A stretch of 64,000 nt of DNA from Skeletonema tropicum (GCA_037178625.1 CM074131.1:434001-498000); one strand, 5' to 3'. Positions 10,985-21,852 are shown, numbered from the stretch's first letter. Numbers and translations are program-made. The notes: generated by a model not told the origin, from the letters alone.

Positions 10985-12028
10985 CTACCACCGAAGCCGC
11001 CTTTTCCGCTTCTCTTTCTTTCTAGCAACCTTCCTCCGCATCTTCTCATACTTCTCTCGTTGCTTCAGCTGCTTCTTTTCCTCCTTTTCCCGTTCCTTCA
11101 GCTGCTTCTTTTCCAACTTCTTTCTTGTCTTTTCAGCCTTGGTGATTTCACTTGGACTTAATAGGATGGCTCTCACATCCTGTTCCAATTGAGATGCGAT
11201 TGATGCCAGACTAATATCAACTCCATCAATATCTTCATCATCCTTCAGAAAGAGATTATCAACTGCCTCATTCGTGGAACAACTCTTCTCCAATATTCTC
11301 ATGTACGTTTGCATCATTAACTCATCTTCATCCAACGGTTCCCTCCCTCGTTCCCTTTGCTCTCGTACTATCTGTGATTCATACTTGGCCCAAATCTCCT
11401 CCCACGACATGGACGACGATGTGCCCGGACGGACCAATCGTCCCTTATCACGCAAGCTGCGGTATTGATCAAATAAAAATACACCAACACGTCCTGTCCA
11501 GATGCATCGTGATCGAGCATAATTTTTGGCGGCAATTCGTGCCTCGTAGGCTAGTGGAGCTAAATCTTCCACCTTGACTAACCCCATTTCATTTAATGCT
11601 AACAACGAACGCGGTAATAATGTATGATAGAGTGATCTAGTTTGAGTAGGAGTCAAATCACCCCACGGAGGACCAGTACCGAATGTCCGTTGGAGTGCTT
11701 CGACTGTGCCATATCGTTTCATCCAACGATTTCGACGACGTTGTTGTTGCAATTCATCTAATCGTTTCTTGCGGTCTCTGCGGCCCAATTTTTGTCGCTG
11801 CCGCCCTCGATTATTTTCACTTTGGAACAAAGATTTTGGCGGTGCTGCTGCTAATAGTAGTATTCGTGCATTTGAGTATTGTTGGTTGATGGAAAGTGCA
11901 CAACATCTTGTGCTTGTGCGAGTTATTGACGATGGAAGTGATAACACCGCCACCACGACAAGAAGAAGGAAGAAGAAAAGAGTAGCTGCCGCAGAAATGA
12001 GCAATCTTCTGCCTTTGATAGACTTCAT
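10985..12028 (-). CDS. Basic protein with N-terminal signal or anchor, unknown function (possibly plastid)
   Basis: 347 residues from the ATG at 12028; the open frame extends upstream only through a GTG. Residues about 8-33 form a hydrophobic stretch ending in L-S-L-P-S-S, a signal peptide or anchor. The next part is R/Q-rich. The core (about residues 115-230) has a helical region with P-L-A-Y-E-A-R-I-A-A-K-N-Y-A-R-S-R-C and an F-D-Q-Y-R-S-L-R-D-K-G-R motif that I believe recurs in plastid proteins of unknown function in plants and algae. That resemblance is from memory and weak. The C-terminal 60 residues are almost all K, R and E and probably a charged helix. No typical A-F plastid cleavage motif is obvious. 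Confidence 0.6.
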   Translation of the reverse strand: MKSIKGRRLLISAAATLFFFLLLVVVAVLSLPSSITRTSTRCCALSINQQYSNARILLLAAAPPKSLFQSENNRGRQRQKLGRRDRKKRLDELQQQRRRNRWMKRYGTVEALQRTFGTGPPWGDLTPTQTRSLYHTLLPRSLLALNEMGLVKVEDLAPLAYEARIAAKNYARSRCIWTGRVGVFLFDQYRSLRDKGRLVRPGTSSSMSWEEIWAKYESQIVREQRERGREPLDEDELMMQTYMRILEKSCSTNEAVDNLFLKDDEDIDGVDISLASIASQLEQDVRAILLSPSEITKAEKTRKKLEKKQLKEREKEEKKQLKQREKYEKMRRKVARKKEKRKRRLRW

Positions 12029-12399
12029 TGTAGAGGGCGGATGCACTTAATTCAATGCGCTTTGGAAAGGGTTTGCTAGCATGGTCGGCGTCATGATGTG
12101 GTGCGTTACTTTTTATTGACATCAAACAGATAGATGACACTATCTATGACACGCCAAGAATAAGACATCTATCTTTTACTTACTTTGGAAAGATAAGTAG
12201 AAGATAAGTAGATTGGAAAGGTCAAGTACACCCCTAAAGTAACCCTAAAAACAACCATAACCTGAGAGTCAACACCAGCTATATCTAGATATCTCTCTAG
12301 CTACCTCAACAGACCCTCAGCTTCTCACTTGTGTGCGTGTCTACTGCCCCTTCAATATCGTAAATTGCACGTCAACGTGATAAATGAAGGTCTCTCGCC
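12029..12399. other. Intergenic stretch, no gene seen
   Basis: Upstream of the basic protein gene. It contains short GATAAGTAGA-type direct repeats near 12190-12210 and a TAGATATCTCTCTAG palindromic patch near 12285; nothing coding. Confidence 0.35.
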
Positions 12400-12621
12400 A
12401 GTAGGCAAACCGGGATAGTGGGCGCCGCGTGGGCGTGCCCACAACACACCATGGTTTTAGGAGAGGCTTGATAGTGAAATATTGGGGATTTTTGGTCGAT
12501 ATAAGGGTATTATTTGGGTATTTTGAGCTCATTTGTACCCGATTATGTGTAGTTGTGGGCCCCACGTGGGCGACGCCCACAACATACCATGAAAAGCGCC
12601 CACTATCCCGGCACGCCTACT
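12400..12621. mobile_element. Candidate MITE with 26-bp terminal inverted repeats
   Basis: The left end reads AGTAGGC, then three variable bases, then CCGGGATAGTGGGCGC (12400-12425). The right end (12596-12621) is its reverse complement, differing only in the three variable bases. CGCC flanks both sides (12396-12399 and 12622-12625), a possible 4-bp target duplication. Inside, a CGTGGGCG..GCCCACAACA..ACCATG block occurs twice in direct orientation. No transposase frame exists in the 222 bp. The superfamily cannot be assigned by eye. Confidence 0.55.
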
Positions 12622-12622
12622 C

Positions 12623-12687
12623 GCCAGCTCGTCCCTAAGTACTTATCTCTCTCTCTCTAGAGTAGAGATAAGTAGGGACGAGCTGGC
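12623..12687. repeat. Perfect-arm hairpin next to the MITE
   Basis: The left arm 12623-12650 (GCCAGCTCGTCCCTA, then AGT, then ACTTATCTCT) pairs with 12664-12687 along 24 bases, with only the AGT bulging. The loop is about 13 nt and CT-rich. The arms touch the right end of the inverted-repeat element, so it may be part of a larger fold-back structure or an independent small palindrome. Confidence 0.6.
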
Positions 12688-13054
12688 AGGCCCTCGTCTG
12701 ATCAATGACCTATGACCGATTATTCGCTTGCTCTCTGAACAGTGGCGAAAGCGAAACTCTCAAAGCAGATGCAGATGCAGATGCAAAGTGAGTCATCTTC
12801 TAGAGCTAGATAGGGTAGATGAGGTAATTGTAATCAATGAAACAGACTCTGGCCGAGAGATCAGTTCTCTGATTCTCTGCGCATATGCCTGCTCAGTGTA
12901 AATTTGCATGTCCATGACGATACTTATCATATCAAGTTAATAAACTAGTGCATGTTGCTGAGGCTGAGATTGTAACATCATATTGTAACTTAATCTTAAT
13001 CTACTCCTACTTAACCACACGACGCCCTGGTACTGGTGAACGTATTAGCTCGAG
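12688..13054. other. Intergenic stretch, no gene seen
   Basis: AT-rich, with a short GCAGAT triplicate near 12767-12785. No coding signal on either strand. Confidence 0.35.
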
Positions 13055-13513
13055 CTAGCTACAGATGGATCTTTGGTGAAATTCACCTAACTCCCTTGCT
13101 CTCAGGTTGGCGTCCCGTGTCTGAGCGACCGAGGCAAGCGCAATAGTCTCCCAACCGAATCCTGAAGCAGAAGCAGGACCCCTTGCCCTTGCTTGCTCTG
13201 TCAGAACAGCTTGGATGCATCTTGCTCTACAAGTCCTGACCTCGCGAATGCATGCTGGTGTGAGCAGATGCTCGATTCCCATGAAGCATAAACTCTCTTC
13301 GTCGGTAATCTCTCGTGAAGTCATTGCTGAACGAAGTGCACGGACATCTTCCCTGGCGGCAGCTCTCATGCGGTCGTATTCGGCCCGTGAATATGAAAGC
13401 TCGTGGCGAGCAACATCGTGGCGTTCGAAGATGCATAGCTGGGCATTCTCAGCGAAGTGCACTGCACGGCTCTTGAGTTGATGAGGGAAGTCTACGATAA
13501 GATCGGCGGTCAT
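13055..13513 (-). CDS. Small lineage-type protein, unknown function
   Basis: 152 residues, ATG at 13513, no introns. The composition is protein-like and helical. Notable stretches are C-I-F-E-R-H-D-V-A-R-H-E-L-S-Y-S-R-A-E-Y-D-R-M, G-I-E-H-L-L-T-P-A-C-I, and a C-terminal W-E-T-I-A-L-A-S-V-A-Q-T-R motif followed by L-R-A-R-E-L-G. I associate this pattern (a charged N-terminus, a G-I-E-H-L-L block, then A-V-L-x-E-Q-A-R) with a family of short intracellular proteins that is multiplied in diatoms and has no assigned role. No signal peptide or transmembrane segment is seen. A further minus-strand frame upstream (13800-13579) lacks an ATG at its opening and is not included. Confidence 0.7.
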   Translation of the reverse strand: MTADLIVDFPHQLKSRAVHFAENAQLCIFERHDVARHELSYSRAEYDRMRAAAREDVRALRSAMTSREITDEESLCFMGIEHLLTPACIREVRTCRARCIQAVLTEQARARGPASASGFGWETIALASVAQTRDANLRARELGEFHQRSICS

Positions 13514-15139
13514 GGTTGTGTCTTGTATGTTGTGTACTTATTGGAAAAATGATGTTATTATTATTATTATTGTTGTTGTTACAATTCACGGCTACCGAGG
13601 CTACAGATCCAAGGTGTCAGCAGCATCTGGTCTACCTTTGCTGCTTCTTGCAGTTGAATGTCAGTTGTGAGTTGTGAACCGGTATTATAAATATCAAAAT
13701 ACGATGAAGCGCGCATCACACGGCGTTCGTTCCCGGATGAATGCAAAAGCCCCTTTGTCACGCATACGTCCATTCCCCGTAAAGAATCATAGTTGTTCAA
13801 AAGCTGTTACACGCTGCGACTTCAAATGCAGCTGCTCGCTTCCCTGAGAGTTTTAGTCGTAAAAAACTGCTTAAGGTAGAGCACAAGTGTTTTTGAGTAT
13901 TATTCCTACTGTACAATCGCTGTTTTGGCCGTAGCTAAGGGGTTCGATTCCTTCGTACAGAGGCCGTCGCTAACCGGTACCACGCAAAATCTACCCTCCA
14001 AATATCATCTTTTACACCCTCACCATGATGTCCTACACTCCTATGGCCACAGATGTGCACATCTAATAAACACACCTATTATACTTGGCTTATTCGATTC
14101 TATACATCTCTATCTAAGTGTCTCCGATGGTAATAGTCAGTTGATACACCGAAAATTAAGAAATTAACGTCGCCATCAACGGCATAAAATCCACAACTTT
14201 TACCTCCCGTCACCCCTCCCACGGACATTTATGTGGTGATATACATCTAAGGAGAGGGATTCCTCCGTGAAATCGATATATATTACATGGGGGGCGTCTT
14301 TGGATACTTTGAGTGTTTTCAAATATCAACTAGTACATGATCAAACACATTTTATCAGAGAGAGGCAATCTACTTGTCATTCCCAGAGTGTTTTCAACAA
14401 TCAACTTTGTAATGAGCCACTAAATGCAAATTAGTGGTTATTCGTGAATCAAACGATCATATAACCTGAGGCAAGACATCTATGTGTTGGTGGAGCATCA
14501 AGGTAGAGTATAATATCAGATAGACTATGTTATTATTATTGTTGGTATTTTGTGTGAATTACAATGATTGTAATACTTGATAAGTAAATATGATGTTCCC
14601 CACAATATTCACTAATAATATTACTCCCATGGATATATACGTATTATCATAGTAATGATGTATTGATGTTTCTTTGATCGATATCTACGCCGTTTGCATC
14701 AATTGTCAGTTGATTGTTGTGTTGGACGGAAACGAATTATTATGTATATTTTTACCGTGTAGGCGACGTCATATGGCCTTTCGTTCTGCTGCAGAGTGCC
14801 TAGCCGTCGTCTATAATCATATTGGAGTCGAGGGAGCGGGTTGGTGGCCGTCGAAGATGGTGTATTGCCCCTCTTTACTGCACAGTAGCTTTGATGCAAA
14901 AAAATATTTAAAATATGTTGACACCAAGTAGCCGACGTTCAGGACGATGTGATCGGGCGAAGAAGCGGCTACCAAGACACTGACGCCTCCCTACGGATAT
15001 ATACTATCGATGTTGCGTCGTGGTGGCATCGTAAATGGTGCAAACGATGATTACCCAATGCATTCGTCGACGACATCAGTTGCATCGACCAATTTCCGTT
15101 ACGTCGTGGGCAGGGCTATTTTCTCCTAGCATATGTCGA

Positions 15140-15212
15140 ACCAAGACGGACTTTTTCGAAGGCGATCTACACATAGGCTTCTCCGCCTCCAGTATCAAAA
15201 GTCCGTCTTGGT
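15140..15212. repeat. Short perfect inverted repeat (hairpin)
   Basis: ACCAAGACGGACTTTT at 15140-15155 is matched exactly by its reverse complement at 15197-15212, with a 41-nt loop. It might be a small transposon remnant or a transcript-level hairpin. Confidence 0.65.
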
Positions 15213-16135
15213 AAAGTGTCAATTTTGTACTACTAGGCAGTCCATAATGGCATCATGGTGGTTGTGTCTTTGGCCGTTTTGTGGTTGGTGATTGGTGAGA
15301 GAAAGTGTGAAGAAGCAACGGTCACTTTTTCTGCCCGTGGGCAAAACGGTTGATGCGTGACTTGATTTGGCCGAATTTGAGTTCGCATGGGGGTATATTA
15401 ATTCCTATCGTAGATCTACAGGGCCATCTTCACTAGATAAACAGCTACTTTTACTTAGCGTTTTTTTACTTGTGTTCTACCTTTTAAATATGGTAACCTG
15501 GCTACCGCGCGAAAAAAATGCGAATGGGAAAAAAATGCAAATGGTAATAAACACTAACAAAAAGCAGCAAACAACCATGTCAGTACCTCCACTATAGCAG
15601 GCAAAAAAATTGACCTTCGACAAAAACGGCGATTGAGGATGCCAAACTGAAGTCTATCCGAATATGATTATTCCTTAATTGAACTATTTATATTTATTAC
15701 TGATGGAGATAACATAGTAGCGATTTCGTCATTTTTACCATGTAAAAATCACTAACAAAAATCGCCTCCTGACGCCATATGTCCAATGTTGCGCAACTAC
15801 TGCATGGCGAATATAGTAGTTGAAATGCTGACCAGTGGCTCTATAGAAAGCTAATAATATGGGCTGTCATATAATGGCTGGTTGATGGTGTTACAATCCT
15901 ACCATGACTCTTTATCAGGCTGTGGAGTAGGTTTGTTGACATGGTTGTTGGGAGTGTGTAGTTTTGTGGGGAGTTTTGTGTGAGGTTCGCTAGTAAAAAT
16001 GGTGGATTCACGAGTTCCAACTCGGGACCTAAATGCAAATGCATTTTTTTTGCTCGGTAGCTGGGTAAATCAAACGGGAACGAACACTGCTCAGGGCTAT
16101 TTGGCCTTACGTATTGTACGAATCTTGTTCTTCCT

Positions 16136-16612
16136 CACCCTACATAGGATCTTCTGTCACACGTGGGAGTCCTCTCCAGAGGGACTATGGTAATGGTGTT
16201 AATAAGCGTAGTCTTAGCCATTCCCCCGCCAATGCGGAGCGCAAACGCTGACATATCCTCTAGAATAATAATGCAAAATCTTCACCCTCTGCTTGCCGAT
16301 CTGGGGATGCTATGTTGAAAGATGCGGTAGGATGGGTTTCACCGTAGTAAGATCACTAACAAAATGGTTGAGCAAAATTGCAAACACTCGACACAGCCGG
16401 TACTTAGCTCCTCAAACAGCTAGTAATTTGTTAGATGCCCCTCAACTAAATCTGTAGTAAATGCTAGGGTCTCAGCACACGTGCTGAGTCCTCCAAGTGA
16501 CTCAGACGGGTGTCTGAAGATCCTATGTAGGGTGGTTCTTCCTCGCATGCAGTCCCGACGAACAATATCCTAACAAGTCAGCACCCAGGGACGCACCCTA
16601 CATAGGATCTTC
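16136..16612. repeat. 19-bp repeat, two direct copies and one inverted
   Basis: CACCCTACATAGGATCTTC is found at 16136-16154 and 16594-16612, and in reverse orientation at 16516-16534. Neighbouring sequence is also shared: GGGAGTCCTCT followed by AGAGGGACT lies downstream of both direct copies, and GTGACTCAGAC is repeated. This suggests overlapping copies of a small noncoding element. Confidence 0.7.
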
Positions 16613-16903
16613 AGTTATATGGGAGTCCTCTAGAGAGGGACTTTGGGCTGAGTCCTCAAGTGACTCAGACACGTGTATGTCTGAAGATCCTCTAGAGAGT
16701 AAGTGACTCTGTCTCTGAGTCCTACCGAAGTAAATTCGTGAGAATCATGAATGCCATGGCACTGACAGATCCACAAGTCGGGAGGATGAGATGCTGAAGT
16801 CAATGCAGAGGAAACTCCGAGATGGAAGAACTAATGATGATGCTCCGATTGCTTTGATGTAATAGATGCTCGAAGGTACAGAGTGGTAGATGTTCAGATG
16901 GCT

Positions 16904-19321
16904 TTATTTTGCAAGGCTATTGTCAATAGAAGACAGTGTCTCCGCAAGTGCCTCCAATCTTTCTGCACCTCTATTGGCCAATCTTTCTCTAAAACCATCG
17001 CCCTGGGTACTGACACCCACCGCTCGGTCTCGCAACCGCTTGGCTTGCACTTGTGTTAATGATCCACCAAATCTCAAACCAATGCGAGCAAGAGCTCGTT
17101 GACGCTTGTTTGCTTCCTGAATTAGTCTTGGTACATCTACTGAACTAGACGGTTGGTTTGTGGATGCACCATTGCTCCTACCTCTAGTGAGAGCATCGGT
17201 CAGTATTCGAACGTTTTCCAACTTTTTGTTGTCACTATCGTTAATTGCCTGCAACTCCAGTGCTGCTTTCGCCAAATCAAGAGGTAAAGTCAGAGGCCCC
17301 AATGATGGAAATTGTAATGATGTGTTTCGCAATGGTTCAAGAGGAGATAAGACTGCTTCTCTAATTGTTGCATCGAGTGCTAGTGCTGATTCATGCAATA
17401 GTAAATCTTGCACATAGTTCCTATCCTCACTCAGCAGTACATTCGCGAATTGCTCTATGGCAGCATTCCGTCCTTCGTTGCTTTGTCCTTGACCACTCTT
17501 GACACTTGAGGTCGAAGACGTGTAGCTCTCAAACCCCTTTGATAGCTCTTCTACCTTCGACAGGTCTAATTCGTCGCCATCCCTGCCATAAATCAACATT
17601 TTCAGAGCACCCCTTGCCCGTGGAGAGTCATCAGTGAGAAGGCGCTTTGCTAGATAGGGATAGCATTCCTGGAGAATGGAATAGTTGGGATCCGATGACA
17701 ATCCAATACCCTCGAGAGTAGAAAAAGCCCTTGACATGTAAACGAAGTAATCGGGAATGGCAAAGACATCTGCATTCTGCTCCTGCATCTTTGTCACTAC
17801 GTCTACTGTTGTGGATGTCGATGATGATGATTGACTACCACCGCGTGACAAGGCATCTTCTGCCATTTGCCTCTTCCAATCTTCTCTAAACAATCTCTGC
17901 CTAACTTCCGTGGCTTCCTTACTATCCAAATCGTCAAAATCCTTCAATGCATCTGCGAATTTCTCTTTGTTCTGTTGCACCATTCGCTTCATTGCACCTT
18001 TTGGACCACCCCCCTCTGCAGCAAGGGATAACATGTTGGCAATGGCAACGGTTAACCCACTCTCTCGGAGTTCATCAATCTTTTGTGCTGGTACGAATTG
18101 CAACTTGACCAAGTCATCTGGTACATCCTCATAATTCTTTGCATTGAGGTCTGCAATAAATTCCAATAGAGATAGCTGCAGATCCTCTGGTACGTTTATT
18201 ACCATTCCAAAATCAAGTATGCAAAGACGTCCATCTGGGGTTCGGAGCAAGTTTCCAGGATGGGGATCGCAATGAAGTGTGCCAGTGTCTAAAAGCATGG
18301 TTAGATATGCATTCAAAGCCACACCACACAGCCGTGGTACATCATCTGCATCAGAATCTGCAAGACGCTGTCCATCCACCCATTTGGTCGTTAAGACATG
18401 TATCGATGATAACTCTTCCACAACTTCAGGTGCAAAGACACTTCCCAGTCCCCTCTCCTTCATTGCTTTGCTAAATTCTGTAGTATACCTCGCTTCCGCT
18501 CTATAATCCAATTCATTGACAAATCCCTCTCCCCACGCATCGACCAATCCTTCCAAATCGGTATTAATCTCTTTCGACTTTTGATACATTGGTGCAAGAG
18601 AACGTAACATGTGAAGATCTAATGCAACATTGGACAACACTGCTGGTCGTTGTACTTTGACTGCGACCTCTTCCCCCGTCGACCGAAGTCGGCCACGATA
18701 GACTTGTCCAATGGATGCACTTGCCACAGGTTGTAGACTCAATTCTGAAAACACATCATCAATCTTGATATTCAATTCGGATTCAATCACCTGTCTTCCC
18801 AATTCAGCACTGAATGGAGGAACGGCATCTTGTAATTTGGTTAAACCCTTTGCATACTTTGCTGGTAGTAAATCTGTCCGTGTGCTGAGTGCCTGACCAA
18901 TTTTAATGAAGGTAGGACCCAGATCTGACACTAGCTCTAATAATTCTTTGCTCCGTCGGTCGACCAGCTGCTCCTCCCTGTTAAACTTTTCATCAAGAAC
19001 AGTGTTCACGATAAAACCCGACGATTTGCCCACAATCTGTGTCAGACGAGAGAATGATTGTATTGGTCGATCTTTGTAATATTCTGCTGCCGCGTGTGGA
19101 TCATAGTTGGCTTCTTTGTAGGGAGCGTCAATTCCGTAGGTGGTGGATTTTTTTGTCGATTGGGCGTGGAGTGGGTGATGACGATTGGTGGGAGTTTTGA
19201 ATAAAGAGGTGAAAGCTGCTTCGACGCCACCACTGTGCTCTTGCGATAGTATAGATGATAGCAGAAGTAGCAGGGTATTGGCTGCTGCCCACGCCCTAGT
19301 TCTTATCGGCGATGAAACCAT
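16904..19321 (-). CDS. ABC1/UbiB (ADCK) family atypical kinase, predicted plastid
   Basis: 805 residues from the ATG at 19321; the open frame continues upstream only to a GTG. An alternative ATG lies at 19348. The N-terminus is a signal peptide (A-N-T-L-L-L-L-L-S-S-I-L-S) followed by V-E-A-A-F-T-S-L-F, the A-F type cleavage site used for diatom plastid import. Kinase landmarks follow: F-I-K-I-G-Q-A-L-S-T-R (residues 138-148, the family-specific K-x-G-Q), S-A-S-I-G-Q-V-Y-R-G, VAVKVQRP with Lys222, N-E-L-D-Y (Glu270), D-P-H-P-G-N (from 352) and D-F-G (370-372). ABC1K proteins regulate prenylquinone and isoprenoid lipid metabolism, in plastids often at plastoglobules. The long C-terminal extension (about 300 residues after the kinase core) is helical with no domain I recognise. 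Function is inferred from the family; the substrate is unknown. Confidence 0.9.
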   Translation of the reverse strand: MVSSPIRTRAWAAANTLLLLLSSILSQEHSGGVEAAFTSLFKTPTNRHHPLHAQSTKKSTTYGIDAPYKEANYDPHAAAEYYKDRPIQSFSRLTQIVGKSSGFIVNTVLDEKFNREEQLVDRRSKELLELVSDLGPTFIKIGQALSTRTDLLPAKYAKGLTKLQDAVPPFSAELGRQVIESELNIKIDDVFSELSLQPVASASIGQVYRGRLRSTGEEVAVKVQRPAVLSNVALDLHMLRSLAPMYQKSKEINTDLEGLVDAWGEGFVNELDYRAEARYTTEFSKAMKERGLGSVFAPEVVEELSSIHVLTTKWVDGQRLADSDADDVPRLCGVALNAYLTMLLDTGTLHCDPHPGNLLRTPDGRLCILDFGMVINVPEDLQLSLLEFIADLNAKNYEDVPDDLVKLQFVPAQKIDELRESGLTVAIANMLSLAAEGGGPKGAMKRMVQQNKEKFADALKDFDDLDSKEATEVRQRLFREDWKRQMAEDALSRGGSQSSSSTSTTVDVVTKMQEQNADVFAIPDYFVYMSRAFSTLEGIGLSSDPNYSILQECYPYLAKRLLTDDSPRARGALKMLIYGRDGDELDLSKVEELSKGFESYTSSTSSVKSGQGQSNEGRNAAIEQFANVLLSEDRNYVQDLLLHESALALDATIREAVLSPLEPLRNTSLQFPSLGPLTLPLDLAKAALELQAINDSDNKKLENVRILTDALTRGRSNGASTNQPSSSVDVPRLIQEANKRQRALARIGLRFGGSLTQVQAKRLRDRAVGVSTQGDGFRERLANRGAERLEALAETLSSIDNSLAK

Positions 19322-21467
19322 GGCAGAAAAGATCGTAACTTTGTACATATTTATTTCGCCTTGGCCATGGTTGTTACTTATGTCGATATTGATGATGCAG
19401 CCAGCACGGGTCCGGTCGGTGGCTTGGGGGACGCGATGACGTGGAATGACGTGGCAACAAATTTTGTTCACAATTTAGTCCTACGTGCTTACCAAATACA
19501 TAAGACCGCTTCTCCTCATTGCTTGGTTAGTTCCCGTGATTGAACCAACAATTGGAGTCTTTACATACGCCGAACAAGAGGCAACACGAAGAGATGCCTG
19601 CTTGGGTTTGGAGCTGGTGTGATAGTAGTAATTTTGGTAGGTTGAAGTTGTTGTGCGTAGAAGAATCAATTATGCATTGTGAATCTGCAATTGCTGCATC
19701 CGGAGGACACCCTGCTCCTCCGTCCAAGATGTTTGTCTTTTTGGTTGAGGAAATGCGATTTCTTGACGACATCGTAAATAGCGGATTAGAGATCTCTATT
19801 TTGGCCTGCGGGCGTGCATGTGTTACAGACACAGTAGAGAATAAAAGAAGTGATACAAAGTGTAAGATACCCTTAAATCTCCTTAAGCTGCGTGGCAAGT
19901 TGCCATTCTTCAAGAGGCGGAAATGCCTGACTGTTGCATCAATCTGCTTGCCACTGCCATCAGAATTGCATATGAAGGAAACCCCTGCAGCCATCTTCTC
20001 CACCCAGAATTTGTTGAAGGCATCCGTGTTTCTTCTGCTACGATGCATCAGGATCCAGATACGTGGAAGAAGATAGAGGCGTGCCTCCAGTCTCTGAGGC
20101 AAGGACGCGTAAGCTTGCAAACTGACACTGGTATGCACTGAAGAAGATGCCCCAAACGTTCCTCCATTCGCGCCATTCTTTGCGCAAGCAGTTCAGTCGT
20201 TTTACACTCATCAAGATCAAGCGCATGTGATCCGACAGGTCACAGTAGAAGAAGAAGTCCATGCATTACTATAGATAGTTGTAGAGCTATCAGAGACAGT
20301 TTATGATATTTCGAGAAGAAAAGTGGCCTTGCGCTTGTTTTCTTGCTTTTCCATTGATACTGTTCGAGTTACTCGCCGACCTTGATAATTCAAGCTCATC
20401 TCTACATCGTACATCGCAGCATTTTGTTACAGGGATTTTGTCTGCCAAGACGTCCTCTTGATCATTGCCAACAGGTACTACTGATCCTTTACTGCTAACT
20501 GCATAGTCCGGCAGCCGGCAGAGGTGAATGCATCCTTAAGAGCCTTGGAGTTTGACTTGTTGAGTTTGTTGTTCTCTCTGCTCTTCTTGTTCTCGTTGTA
20601 ATTTTGTGCTTCTCTGTCTCTTATATCAGTCTTGGATGCATTTTTGAGGACCTCAACTTGACACAAACCTATCCAAACTCATCATTAACTGATTAGCATC
20701 GGACACTATTTCGTTGGTTTGAAATTGCTGGCATAACATTCTTTGGTCTTTGATGACTTCGGACTTCGGCTTTGCTTTGGCACGTTGCACATTGTGGAGC
20801 AGGCAGATCTACTGGAAGCAATGGGATGACTCCGTGCATTTGAGCCTTCCGCAATCATGAGCGAGGCGTTGTCAAAGTGTGTTTCCGAATGGTAGAAATG
20901 GAAGGGTATGTCTCCTCGTGATGAAGATCCAAACTTTGTGGAGGTAGGACGGCATGCGGGGACAGCCTCAGTCGATCTTGCTTGTGCTTTCTCAAAACAC
21001 ATAATCTTCTTCTAACCATCTTCATGTGTAAGCTACATTAGACGCAAATAGCCTTAAAACGATAACGTTTTTCATTAAGGTTAGGCAAATTTTCTTACAC
21101 ACAGCTGACCCTTTCTCTTTATTTAACGTCGGAATCTATAAATTGGAAAATAACCCTAGTGGTGTCTGATTTTAAGGTTGCGTAAAAGTTACAATACCTC
21201 CGGCTCAAGTGAGATATCGTACGTAGATGGATTCGTTTTTTCCAAGCGCGCGGAGCCTCTTTCTCCTCCACGCGCGGCGCTTGTGGGGCTTTCCAAGCTT
21301 GACAGCGATGGGCAGATCCTTTCATAATGGGAGTTTTTTGTACATGGTCTTTCTCATCAGCGCATCACAAAAAATCTATTTTATTACTAGAAACTATATT
21401 TCTCGTACGGTTCCCTCCACTTTTTGTCATCTCTCCGCTCGTTTTCTCAACGCTGCCGCATCGCATG
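19322..21467. other. 2.1-kb region with weak frames only
   Basis: Apart from the low-confidence frame at 19594-20076, nothing is supported. A 98-codon ATG frame on the minus strand (21002-20706) is unrecognised and may be chance. Positions 20270-20700 and 21000-21460 show no coding character. Confidence 0.35.
19594..20076 (+). CDS. Possible small protein, unknown
   Basis: An open frame on the plus strand whose first ATG is at 19594. It has a plausible folded-protein composition, with V-F-L-V-E-E-M-R-F-L-D-D-I-V-N-S-G-L-E-I-S-I-L near the middle and P-L-N-L-L-K-L-R-G-K-L-P plus L-T-V-A-S-I-C-L-P-L-P towards the end. The opposite strand is open over the same interval (20138-19527) but starts at a GTG. 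A second plus-strand frame (19923-20141) overlaps the end, so a frameshift or a missed intron is possible. I recognise no family. Confidence 0.3.
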   Translation: MPAWVWSWCDSSNFGRLKLLCVEESIMHCESAIAASGGHPAPPSKMFVFLVEEMRFLDDIVNSGLEISILACGRACVTDTVENKRSDTKCKIPLNLLKLRGKLPFFKRRKCLTVASICLPLPSELHMKETPAAIFSTQNLLKASVFLLLRCIRIQIRGRR

Positions 21468-21852
21468 CAGGGTTGTATACCCACTCCGTACCCACCGAAA
21501 AAATACCTGGGTATCAGGTATTTTTCGGGTATTGGGTGTAACTATTGAGTACGTACCTGCTCGATTTCTGTATGGGTACTTACCTGATACGTACTTACCT
21601 AAGGGTAACTACCTTCTGGGTACTCCTAATCAGGTACAAAAGAGCTCAAAATACCCGTAAAATAGCGAAATTCACCCTTGAAATGGCCAAAATTCTTCAA
21701 ATAAGTACCCATTCAAGGACCTTACTCGTACCTAACTGGGTCACCTAGGTAATGGGTACGTAACCAAGTAATACGTACCCAGTCGAAAATACGGATGGGT
21801 ATTACCCAATACGTACGTACCTACGTATTTTCGGACTAGGTATACAACCCTG
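21468..21852. mobile_element. hAT-type MITE with perfect TIRs and 8-bp target duplication
   Basis: Both ends carry the perfect 13-bp inverted repeat CAGGGTTGTATAC (21468-21480 and 21840-21852). ATCGCATG occurs immediately outside each end (21460-21467 and 21853-21860). An 8-bp duplication and a CAGGG terminus are the hAT superfamily signature. The 385-bp interior has no transposase but many degenerate GGGTAC/GTACCC and ACCTGAT/ATCAGGT palindromic units that could fold extensively. It is therefore non-autonomous and depends on a hAT transposase elsewhere. It ends 120 bp before the ATG of the MULE transposase, so it may influence that gene's promoter. Confidence 0.88.

Larger units (their letters stand above)
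13514..16903. other. Gene-poor 3.4-kb region
   Basis: No frame longer than about 85 codons and no recognisable domain on either strand. Much of it is AT-rich. It holds a 16-bp perfect inverted repeat around 15140-15212 and a cluster of 19-bp repeats at 16136-16612, both listed separately. Confidence 0.45.

Noticed and set aside
13579..13800. Small minus-strand frame upstream of the 152-residue protein
   Set aside because: It opens at a TTG rather than an ATG and shows no domain or splice link to the neighbour.
13941..13951. GGTTCGATTCC, a match to a tRNA B box
   Set aside because: No A box, no cloverleaf stems and no matching acceptor stem nearby.
19527..20138. Minus-strand 203-codon frame opposite the small plus-strand frame
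   Set aside because: It opens with GTG and has a less protein-like composition than the plus frame; neither is certain.
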